Source: Bacteroidota bacterium (GTDB lineage Bacteria; Bacteroidota; Bacteroidia; Bacteroidales; VadinHA17). From it: 64,000 nucleotides of DNA. The notes under the pieces are model-generated. The model was not told where the DNA came from and did no database searches. It was given only the letters and a program-made list of their open reading frames with translations. Position 1 is the stretch's first letter; each line of letters begins with the position of its first letter. Location: assembly GCA_029547705.1 (NCBI GenBank), contig JAKPOU010000041.1:326791-390790 (forward strand), in the 5' to 3' direction. Both the position numbers and the translations under genes were made by a program. Shown in pieces: positions 16,582 to 24,370 of the stretch.

Positions 16582-17608
16582 GGCTGATAAAAGGGAAGTT
16601 GTTGTTATCGGAGGCGGGGCTGCCGGAATGGAGGCTGCGGGGCAACTTGCAAAAGCCGGTTGTATTGTCACGCTTCTTGAAAGGGAGTCCGTAACGGGCG
16701 GGCATGTAAAGAACTGGTATCATCTTTTTCCCGATTCCCGGAACAGTGATGAAGTTATTGAATACCTTGCCAGACAGGTAAATCACGATAATATTACTGT
16801 CCGTACAGGAGTAACTGCAGGTTCACTGGAAAAAAACGGAAAGTCAATCATCATAAATACATCCCGGGGAGAGAGAATCAGATCGGATGCGGTCATCGTG
16901 GCAACGGGCTTTGATCTTTTTGAAAGCCGGAGAAAGGAAGAATACGGGTATGGGATTTATGACAATGTGATAAGCTCGGCTGATCTGGAAATGATGTTCC
17001 GTAAGGATTCAATAAAAAGGCATGACGGTGAAACGCCGCGCAGAATAGGTTTTGTGCATTGTGTGGGATCACGCGATGCAAAGGTAAACAACCTGTATTG
17101 CTCCAAACTATGCTGTGTGACGGCTGTAAAGCAGGCAATGGAAGTAAAAAAGCATATAGGGAATGCAAGTGTCTATTGCTTTTACATGGATATGAGAATG
17201 GGAGGGGCCTTGTACGAGGAACTTTACAAGGAATCACAGGAGAAATACGGAATAATATATATAAGGGGAAAAGTATCGGAAGTATCGGAGAACATAGATA
17301 CCCGTCTTATTGTAAAGGTTGAGGATACCCTTGCCGGACGGCCTCTGAGGATGGAACTGGACATGCTGGTTCTTATGGCAGGGATGGAAATGTCGGAAGG
17401 CGGAATGGGACTTGCAGAATCTTCAGGTCTCAAAACCGGTGAAAACAGGTTTTTTGCACCTGCTGATCATCATTTCGGAACCAATAAGAGTACTGTAGCC
17501 GGGATTTTCTATGCGGGAGCCTGTACTGCACCGATGAATATTACCGAAACAATATCTCATGCCCGGGCGGCTGTAGCTGATGTAATGGATTATTTCAGAA
17601 ATATTTAA
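16574..17608 (+). CDS. HdrA/QmoA-like FAD oxidoreductase
   Basis: A 344-residue flavoprotein. Residues about 9-20 hold the dinucleotide-binding motif VIGGGAAGMEAAG, and a second flavin motif is VATGFDLFE near residue 110. The family cysteine motif appears as CSKLCC near residue 175, the Cys-x3-Cys-Cys seen in HdrA and QmoA. It is much shorter than methanogen HdrA (about 650 residues) because ferredoxin domains are absent, so it is closer in layout to QmoA. It overlaps the HdrB gene by eight bases and sits between HdrB and a second HdrC-like subunit. The likely job is to split or relay electrons between the FeS subunits through FAD. Confidence 0.85.
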   Translation: MLKADKREVVVIGGGAAGMEAAGQLAKAGCIVTLLERESVTGGHVKNWYHLFPDSRNSDEVIEYLARQVNHDNITVRTGVTAGSLEKNGKSIIINTSRGERIRSDAVIVATGFDLFESRRKEEYGYGIYDNVISSADLEMMFRKDSIKRHDGETPRRIGFVHCVGSRDAKVNNLYCSKLCCVTAVKQAMEVKKHIGNASVYCFYMDMRMGGALYEELYKESQEKYGIIYIRGKVSEVSENIDTRLIVKVEDTLAGRPLRMELDMLVLMAGMEMSEGGMGLAESSGLKTGENRFFAPADHHFGTNKSTVAGIFYAGACTAPMNITETISHARAAVADVMDYFRNI

Positions 17609-17615
17609 GTCTGAT

Positions 17616-17960
17616 ATGGGAGATTTTGGATTTACAGTACTGAAGGAACGACATATCAATTATGACGCCAATGACAAGAGCATTGCGGAATATATTGCTG
17701 AAAGGGAACCCAGTTTCAGAATATGCATTGAATGCGGGTGCTGCTCTGCAACCTGTACCACGGGAAATTTTATCAGGTTCAGTCTCAGGGAACTCCAGAT
17801 ATTGCTTAAACGCGGTGAAAATGAGATTGTCAGGGAGCAGATTGACAGGTGTATGCTTTGCGGTAAATGCATACTTGTATGTCCGAGGGGAGTGAATACC
17901 AGGAATGTGATCCTGCTTGCCAGGGAAGCATTCAGAAAATCGGTGGAAAATGAAATTTGA
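17616..17960 (+). CDS. Second HdrC-like 4Fe-4S dicluster protein
   Basis: A 114-residue protein made almost wholly of two 4Fe-4S motifs, CIECGCCSATC (about residues 37-47) and CMLCGKCILVCP (about residues 79-90). It is a small HdrC-type electron carrier. It starts eight bases after the HdrA-like gene and overlaps the membrane subunit gene by 11 bases. Two different HdrC-like proteins in one operon suggest one serves the soluble HdrB and the other connects to the membrane protein that follows. Confidence 0.84.
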   Translation: MGDFGFTVLKERHINYDANDKSIAEYIAEREPSFRICIECGCCSATCTTGNFIRFSLRELQILLKRGENEIVREQIDRCMLCGKCILVCPRGVNTRNVILLAREAFRKSVENEI

Positions 17961-19857
17961 TCCTTTTGTCATACCGTTTAACATTGGTCTCTTTTTCATA
18001 CTGATCTATGCCGTTGTCCGGAGCATCATCTGGTTCAGGGCTCTTTCACGCCCGGACAAGCTGAGGCTGCAGCGGGGATTTTTCGGAAGGGCATTCGGAC
18101 AAAGCCTGAAGGAGATATTCCTTGAAAGTCTTTTACACAGGAAAATCTTCAGGACAAACTTCTGGCTGGGTTATATGCATATGAGCCTGGCATTCGGGTG
18201 GTTCCTGCTCATTTTATTCGGAACAATAGAAGCTGATATTTTCGGGGATTCACATCTGAATCCTCCCTATAAGGCCATATTTTTCAAATTCTTCAATCCG
18301 GTTCACGGAATGAAGGGGATTGAAGCTGCCTATTCCTTCCTGATGGATCTTATTCTGGCTTTTATTCTTTCAGGACTGCTGCTTGCCATAATAAAAAGAT
18401 TTTATTCCCGGGTTGTCGGAATGAGAAAAACAACAAAACTGAAGGTTCTTGACAAGATAGCCCTGGCCTCATTATGGATGATTTTTCCCAGCCGCCTTCT
18501 GGCAGAAAGCTTTACAAGCGGGGCCTATGGTAGCGGAAGCTTTCTTACCGGTTCCCTCGGATCATCACTGGCTTCATTTCTTCCGGCAATTGAAATGGCA
18601 TATCCGTTCTGGTGGCTCTATTCGCTGTCTCTCGGTACTTTTTTCATCCTGCTTCCGCTTACAAGGTATATGCATATACCTACGGAATTATTCCTGATTT
18701 TTGCCAGGAACTCCGGGATCAGAACCGGCGATCAGCCGGATGCATTTATGGAAATGCAGATCTATTCATGTTCCTCATGCGGAATATGCATTGATGCCTG
18801 CCAGCTTAACTTCTCCACAGGAATTACCAATATCCAGGCGGCCTATCTGCTCAAGGGGCTAAGAAATGATGAGGACGTTCGTGATATAGCCTACAACTGC
18901 CTGATGTGCGGCCGTTGTGATGTAAAATGTCCGGTGGGAATTGAACTGACACCCGTAAGAATGATTGCCCGGCGGTCACAGGAAACTGAAACGAAGGAAA
19001 AAAACGGGATCTGGAAAAAATACTTCCCTGACCGCCATCATCCTGCCTCCTCAAAACAAAGTAATGAGCCGTCGTACAGCTGGCTGCCGGAGGCAGAAGC
19101 GCCGAAAGCCGATATTGTTTATTATGCCGGCTGCATGACACATCTAACGCCGGCCATTAAAAATGCAATGGTTAAGATTCTGGATGCTTCCGGTCTGAAA
19201 TATGATTTCATCGACAGGGACGGAGGGGTTTGCTGCGGACGCCCTCTGATGCTTGCCGGCCAGGATAAGGAAGCCAGGGAGCTTATTAACTATAATTCAC
19301 AGGCTATCCTGAAGTCGGGAGCAACAACCCTTGTCACTTCCTGCCCGATATGCTACAAGGTTTTCAGGGAAAGCTACTACCTTAACGTGGAGGTATTACA
19401 TCACACCCAGTTTATCCGGAGACTGATACTGAAAGGAACGATCAGGCTTAATTTCCTGAGAAAAACGGTAACCTATCATACACCATGCGAACTGGGGAGA
19501 AGATCGGGTATTTATGATGATCCCAGGCTTGTTCTCATGCATGTTGCACGTTTCCAGAAAACCGGTTTTGATGATGAAAACTCCCTGTGCTGTGGTGGCA
19601 GCCTTGGAAATACGAGGATAAGTCAGGAACAGAAAAATAAAATAGCCAGTGATGCGGCATATGAATTGACAAAGACTGATCCGGATATTCTTGCAACTGC
19701 CTGCCCGCTCTGCAAGAAAACTTTTGCAGGAGTATCTGATACACCTGTCGCGGATATTGCCGAGATTGTTGCTGAAGCTCTTTCCCTGCCCGTTCCCCTG
19801 GCTGACAATGAGGAAAGAAAAACCTTGAAACAGAGGGAAACTGCAAATATCTTATGA
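17950..19857 (+). CDS. Membrane-bound HdrDE/DsrMK-like FeS oxidoreductase
   Basis: A 635-residue protein. Residues 1 to about 245 form a NarI-like membrane domain with about five helices and histidines suited to b-type haem (H76, H119, H242). Two 4Fe-4S motifs follow (CSSCGICIDAC from residue 274, then CLMCGRCDVKCP). Two CCG-type segments complete it (GVCCGRPL with CPICYK, and CCGGS with CPLCKK). This fuses HdrE- and HdrD-like parts, as in membrane ETF:menaquinone oxidoreductases and HmcF/DsrK relatives. It would exchange electrons with menaquinone. ATG at 17950 is chosen because GGTGG lies just upstream; an in-frame TTG at 17917 is the alternative. It closes the Hdr operon. Confidence 0.87.
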   Translation: MKFDPFVIPFNIGLFFILIYAVVRSIIWFRALSRPDKLRLQRGFFGRAFGQSLKEIFLESLLHRKIFRTNFWLGYMHMSLAFGWFLLILFGTIEADIFGDSHLNPPYKAIFFKFFNPVHGMKGIEAAYSFLMDLILAFILSGLLLAIIKRFYSRVVGMRKTTKLKVLDKIALASLWMIFPSRLLAESFTSGAYGSGSFLTGSLGSSLASFLPAIEMAYPFWWLYSLSLGTFFILLPLTRYMHIPTELFLIFARNSGIRTGDQPDAFMEMQIYSCSSCGICIDACQLNFSTGITNIQAAYLLKGLRNDEDVRDIAYNCLMCGRCDVKCPVGIELTPVRMIARRSQETETKEKNGIWKKYFPDRHHPASSKQSNEPSYSWLPEAEAPKADIVYYAGCMTHLTPAIKNAMVKILDASGLKYDFIDRDGGVCCGRPLMLAGQDKEARELINYNSQAILKSGATTLVTSCPICYKVFRESYYLNVEVLHHTQFIRRLILKGTIRLNFLRKTVTYHTPCELGRRSGIYDDPRLVLMHVARFQKTGFDDENSLCCGGSLGNTRISQEQKNKIASDAAYELTKTDPDILATACPLCKKTFAGVSDTPVADIAEIVAEALSLPVPLADNEERKTLKQRETANIL

Positions 19858-20001
19858 AAAGGTAATAGCCTGATCTTCATTTTCCATCACCTCAATTGAA
19901 CATTTCTGATCCGGAAAATGTTTTCAATTAAAATTATTTCCTGCACAATGGAATGATTTTTGTTACGTTTTACTTGCAAACTGATTTTTTCAACATTTAA
20001 C

Positions 20002-20556
20002 ATGAGAAGAGGATTTTTTTATTTACCGGCGATTGTATTTGTTTTTGCCATTATCGCTTCATGTACCGGTTCAGGCAAAAGACCAGATTCCACCAATGGT
20101 CTCAGCATAAATAAAATATGGCAGCAGCCGGATGGAACCATATCATTGCATCTTGACAAGGCGGATTGTTACAGTGACGTGGCAAATCCATCAGAGAATA
20201 CTGCCGAATGGGATGTGGTGGTTTCCAGATCCGGACGGTACAATGTCTGGCTGTCAAGTGCAACCCTGGACACCACCGACCTTAACTACAAAAACAAGGT
20301 TATGATAAGTGTTCAGGATACGCGTATTGAAGGACTGCCGGAATGTGACAGGATAGTCAGGAATGCGGAAGATGTTGCATATCCGTATTACAGGGCGGAT
20401 TCATTTATCGGTTCAATGTATATAAAGGACACAGGAGAATTTCAGATACAGGTGATAAGCGAACAGATCCTGCCTAAGGAAAAATTTAATGGAGATGTTT
20501 CCGGCGAGGACTTGTCAAAGCTCCTTTCGGTCTCATTCACACCTGTCAAAAGATAA
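20002..20556 (+). CDS. Predicted lipoprotein, beta-sandwich-like
   Basis: A 184-residue protein from ATG 20002. An in-frame TTG at 19960 would add 14 residues but spoils the signal peptide. The leader ends in a lipobox with C21 (IIASC), so the mature protein is lipid-anchored. The rest resembles a beta-sandwich binding module: a SENTAEWDVVVSRSG stretch and SSATLDTTDLNYKNKVM are reminiscent of carbohydrate-binding domains attached to sugar enzymes. It stands alone between the Hdr operon and a strong terminator at 20576-20601. No function could be assigned. Confidence 0.7.
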   Translation: MRRGFFYLPAIVFVFAIIASCTGSGKRPDSTNGLSINKIWQQPDGTISLHLDKADCYSDVANPSENTAEWDVVVSRSGRYNVWLSSATLDTTDLNYKNKVMISVQDTRIEGLPECDRIVRNAEDVAYPYYRADSFIGSMYIKDTGEFQIQVISEQILPKEKFNGDVSGEDLSKLLSVSFTPVKR

Positions 20557-20575
20557 AAGGCATTCTTACTGATGA

Positions 20576-20601
20576 GGGCTGCGGTTTGCAGCCCTTTTTT
20601 T
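20576..20601 (+). terminator. Rho-independent terminator
   Basis: A perfect 7-bp stem GGGCTGC/GCAGCCC (20576-20582 and 20588-20594) with a five-base loop is followed by seven T residues (20595-20601). It lies 20 bases after the lipoprotein gene and separates it from the convergent purL gene. Confidence 0.9.
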
Positions 20602-20614
20602 AGCTTTCCCGGGG

Positions 20615-23600
20615 CTATTGCGATTCAATCCACTTTCTGGCATTTACAAACATCTTTATCCAGGGAGTGACCTTGTCGTCTTGTTTATCCGGGGGGTAAT
20701 AAGCGCACTGCCAGGGAAATATGGAACGTTCGGGATGAAGCATCAAGCCAAGATGCCTGCCGTCAGCCGAACAAAGGGATGCAGCGTTATAATCCGATCC
20801 TCCGGGATTACCGGGGTAGGATTCATAATAATACTTAACCGGAATTACATATTTCTCCTCGTCAAGAGGTAAGTCAAAACGCCCTTCACTGTGGGCCAGC
20901 CATATCCCGAGTTCCATTCCTGCCATATCGCCAAGCATAACGGAATTATTCGGGGTGATACGGACTGCAAGAAAGGCAGATTCAAATTTTCCGGATTTAT
21001 TATGCAGCAGGCGGGGCCTGTTACCGTGCTCCGGATATATCAGTCCAAGTTCCACCATCAGCTGGCAGCCGTTGCACACACCGAGAGACAGTGTATCTTC
21101 TCTTTTATAGTAGTCTTCAAGGATTTGGGCAGCAACACGGTTATAACGGAAAGCAGCTGCCCAGCCCTTTGCTGCTCCGAATACATCCGAGTTTGTAGAT
21201 CCGCCTGCAAAAACAAGCATGTTTATATCCTCCAGTGTTTCCCTTCCCTCTGTGAGATCTGTCATGTGGACATCCCTCACGTCAAAACCTGCAAGGAAAA
21301 GTGCATAAGCCATTTCCCTGTCACCGTTTGTGCCTTTCTCTCTTATGATAGCTGCCCTGATACCGCTTCTTTTCCTCCGTGAGGGTGAAATGCCGAGTGA
21401 CCTGTAAGTTCCCCTGAATCCGTTCATATTATATTTCAGCACATGTCCGGAATAGTTAATGAATCTTTCATGTGCCAGGTCAGGAGGAGTCTGCCGCCTG
21501 TCAAGAAGATAGGAAGTCCTGAACCATATGTCACGCAGTTCATTGATATCGAATATTTCAGAAAAGCTGCCGTTGGATATTGACAAGGTTCTGTCATTTA
21601 CCGGATGACCAATTTCAAAGTATGAAATACCATTCTCTAGCAGTATGTCTGCCACGTCGTTTACATCCCGCACCTGAATGACAATACCGGGATTCTGGCT
21701 GAAAAGAAGCTTTACCGTATCCGGTTCACCTATTGCAGAAAGATCGACAACCAGTCCTCCTTCATTGTTGGAAAAACACATTTCAAGAAGAGTGATGATT
21801 ATCCCGCCGGCAGAGATATCATGTCCCGAAATGATCAGATCATTCATTATCAGATCCTGAACCGTGTCAAACACAAGTGCAAAATATTCTGCATCTCTTA
21901 CCGTGGGTGCTTCATCGCCCAGCATGTTCAGTACCTGTGCAAGACTGCTCCCTCCGGTTTTGAGTGAATCGCTGCTCATATCCAGATAGAGCAGGCTGGT
22001 ATATGGATCGTTCATCACAACAGGCCCGGCAATCCTGTTTATGTTTTTTACCTCTCCCGTTGCCGAGATTATTACTGTTCCCGGTGAATATACCACCCGG
22101 TCAGTGTATTTCTGAGTCATCGACAGGCTGTCCTTGCCTGTGGGAATGTTAATGCCCAGCGATATCGCAAAGTCACTTGCAGCTTTTACTGCCTTGTAAA
22201 GCCTGGCGTCTTCACCTTTGTTTCTGGAAGGCCACATCCAGTTGGCAGAGAGGGAAATGCTTCTCAGTCCGTTGATAAGCGGTGCCCAGATTATATTGGT
22301 CAGTGCTTCGGCAACCGAAAGGACCGAACCTGCTTCCGGATCTATCAGTCCGGCTCCGGGCGCATGCCCTACCGAAACAGCCATCCCTGATTTTCCTGTG
22401 TAGTCAAGAGAAATGGCGCCGAGGTCGTTGAGCGGCAGCTGCAGGGGACCAGCACATTGCTGCCTTGCCACCAGGCCGGTAACCGACCTGTCAACCTTGT
22501 TTGTGAGCCAGTCCTTGCAGGCAACTTCTTCAATACTCAGTACCATGCCGAGATATTCCCTCAGATTTTCTGCCTTGTACCTGACTTTCTCAAAGGATTG
22601 GCTCTCTGAATTGTCTTTCATTATAGTTTTCAGAGGGCTGCCCAGTAGCCAGTCAATTTTTAAATCCACAGGTTTTTCACCTGTAAGGGAATTGTAAAGA
22701 GTAAACTGTTTATCTCCTGTTACTTCACCTATAATATAAACCGGCGCTCTTTCTCTTTCAGCTATATTACGGAGTGTTTCAACCGATTTCCTTTTCAGTA
22801 CAAGGGCCATTCGTTCCTGTGATTCATTACCGATAATCTCTTTTTCCGAGAGTGTCGGATCGCCCACGGGCAGCTTTCCCGTGTCAATAATCCCTCCTGT
22901 GTCTTCCACCAGTTCGGACAGACAGTTAAGATGACCTCCGGCCCCGTGGTCATGTATGGAAATAACCGGATTGTTGTCAGTTTCAGCCAGTGCCCTTATT
23001 GCATTGTACACTCTTTTCTGCATTTCAGGATTGGCACGCTGCACGGCATTCAGCTCTATAGAACTGTCATATTTGCCGGTATCCACTGAAGATACGGCAC
23101 CTCCGCCCATCCCTATCCTGTAGTTATCTCCTCCAAGAAGAATGATGAGATCACCTTTTGCAGGAGTGCCCTTGAGGCTGCCGGTTTTCTTGCCTGTTCC
23201 TATTCCGCCCGCCATCATGACAACCTTATCAAAGCCGTATTGCCTGTGATTTTCCGAGTGCTCGAAAGTTAGCACCGAACCGCAGATAAGAGGCTGACCG
23301 AATTTGTTACCGAAATTGCCGGCTCCGTCGGATGCCTTTATCAGTATATCTGCGGGTGTCTGATACAACCAGGGACGTTCCTTTATTTTTTCTTCCCAGG
23401 GACGGCTTTTATCATCAATCCTGGGATATGATGTCATATAGACAGCGGTTCCGGCTATCGGAAAGGCACCCCTTCCCCCGGCCATACGGTCGCGGATCTC
23501 GCCGCCCGTGCCTGTTGAGCCTCCGTTCCAGGGCTCAACCGTTGTAGGGAAATTATGTGTTTCAGCTTTTAACGACAATACTGATTTGTAGCTCCTGATG

Positions 23601-24298
23601 CCGTAATAATCGGGCCTGTCATGTGTCCGGGGAGCAAACTGTTCAACAAGAGGTCCTTCTAGGAAGGCACAATTGTCCCTGTAGGCAGATACAACCCGGT
23701 TGGGATTTGTTTTTGTTGTCAGTTTGATAAGCTCAAAGAGGGTTTTTTCCATTTTCCCGCCATCAATAATAAAGGTGCCGTTAAAAATTTTGTGCCGGCA
23801 ATGTTCTGAATTGATCTGAGAAAATGCAAAAATCTCGCTGTCAGTCAGTAATCTTCCGATTTTAAGGCTAAGATCCCCGAGGTATCCGGTTTCGTCATCA
23901 CTTAAGGCCAGACCTTCAGTTTTATTGTAATCAGCGATATTGTCGATATATCTGACAGGATCGGGGCTTTTGCCAACAGTAAAAATACGCTGATCCGGAT
24001 CTTCATAGACTGACTGAAGCATAGGATCCCATTTCTGCAGGTCGTTTAAAGGCTCCAGTTCCTCTATTCTCCTTATCCCCTCAATGCCTATTAACCTGGT
24101 GATTTCCACGGCATTGGTGCTCCAGGGAGAGACCAGGTCCTTCCTGGGTCCCCTGAACCGTCCCTTAACACTCTTCTTCCCGGTAAATTCGGCATTCCCG
24201 AAAAGCCATTCCAGTTTTGAGAGATCATCTTCCGACAGTTTTTCCGTTGTCTCAGTTGCAATTATCCTGCCCGTATTTGTTTTGAAAAAAAGGATCAT
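20615..24298 (-). CDS. purL: Phosphoribosylformylglycinamidine synthase, single-chain
   Basis: A 1227-residue single-chain FGAM synthase, step four of purine synthesis: FGAR + glutamine + ATP gives FGAM. The N-terminal PurS-like region is followed by two AIRS-type halves. Visible motifs include FSQINSEHCRHKIFNG (about residues 155-170), KAETHNFPTTVEPW with GGSTGTGGEIRDR (about 250-285), and SIHDHGAGGH. The C-terminal class I glutaminase has the nucleophile in LGVCNGCQLM and the triad histidine in MLHPERS. It is a large-type PurL that needs no separate PurS or PurQ. It lacks close operon partners and faces the terminator at 20576. Confidence 0.96.
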   Translation of the reverse strand: MILFFKTNTGRIIATETTEKLSEDDLSKLEWLFGNAEFTGKKSVKGRFRGPRKDLVSPWSTNAVEITRLIGIEGIRRIEELEPLNDLQKWDPMLQSVYEDPDQRIFTVGKSPDPVRYIDNIADYNKTEGLALSDDETGYLGDLSLKIGRLLTDSEIFAFSQINSEHCRHKIFNGTFIIDGGKMEKTLFELIKLTTKTNPNRVVSAYRDNCAFLEGPLVEQFAPRTHDRPDYYGIRSYKSVLSLKAETHNFPTTVEPWNGGSTGTGGEIRDRMAGGRGAFPIAGTAVYMTSYPRIDDKSRPWEEKIKERPWLYQTPADILIKASDGAGNFGNKFGQPLICGSVLTFEHSENHRQYGFDKVVMMAGGIGTGKKTGSLKGTPAKGDLIILLGGDNYRIGMGGGAVSSVDTGKYDSSIELNAVQRANPEMQKRVYNAIRALAETDNNPVISIHDHGAGGHLNCLSELVEDTGGIIDTGKLPVGDPTLSEKEIIGNESQERMALVLKRKSVETLRNIAERERAPVYIIGEVTGDKQFTLYNSLTGEKPVDLKIDWLLGSPLKTIMKDNSESQSFEKVRYKAENLREYLGMVLSIEEVACKDWLTNKVDRSVTGLVARQQCAGPLQLPLNDLGAISLDYTGKSGMAVSVGHAPGAGLIDPEAGSVLSVAEALTNIIWAPLINGLRSISLSANWMWPSRNKGEDARLYKAVKAASDFAISLGINIPTGKDSLSMTQKYTDRVVYSPGTVIISATGEVKNINRIAGPVVMNDPYTSLLYLDMSSDSLKTGGSSLAQVLNMLGDEAPTVRDAEYFALVFDTVQDLIMNDLIISGHDISAGGIIITLLEMCFSNNEGGLVVDLSAIGEPDTVKLLFSQNPGIVIQVRDVNDVADILLENGISYFEIGHPVNDRTLSISNGSFSEIFDINELRDIWFRTSYLLDRRQTPPDLAHERFINYSGHVLKYNMNGFRGTYRSLGISPSRRKRSGIRAAIIREKGTNGDREMAYALFLAGFDVRDVHMTDLTEGRETLEDINMLVFAGGSTNSDVFGAAKGWAAAFRYNRVAAQILEDYYKREDTLSLGVCNGCQLMVELGLIYPEHGNRPRLLHNKSGKFESAFLAVRITPNNSVMLGDMAGMELGIWLAHSEGRFDLPLDEEKYVIPVKYYYESYPGNPGGSDYNAASLCSADGRHLGLMLHPERSIFPWQCAYYPPDKQDDKVTPWIKMFVNARKWIESQ

Positions 24299-24370
24299 GT
24301 TTTAATTATTAATAATTCAATATTTCCGGAAAGAACGACATTGTGACAGGGTTTGCTTTTCCGGTACCGT

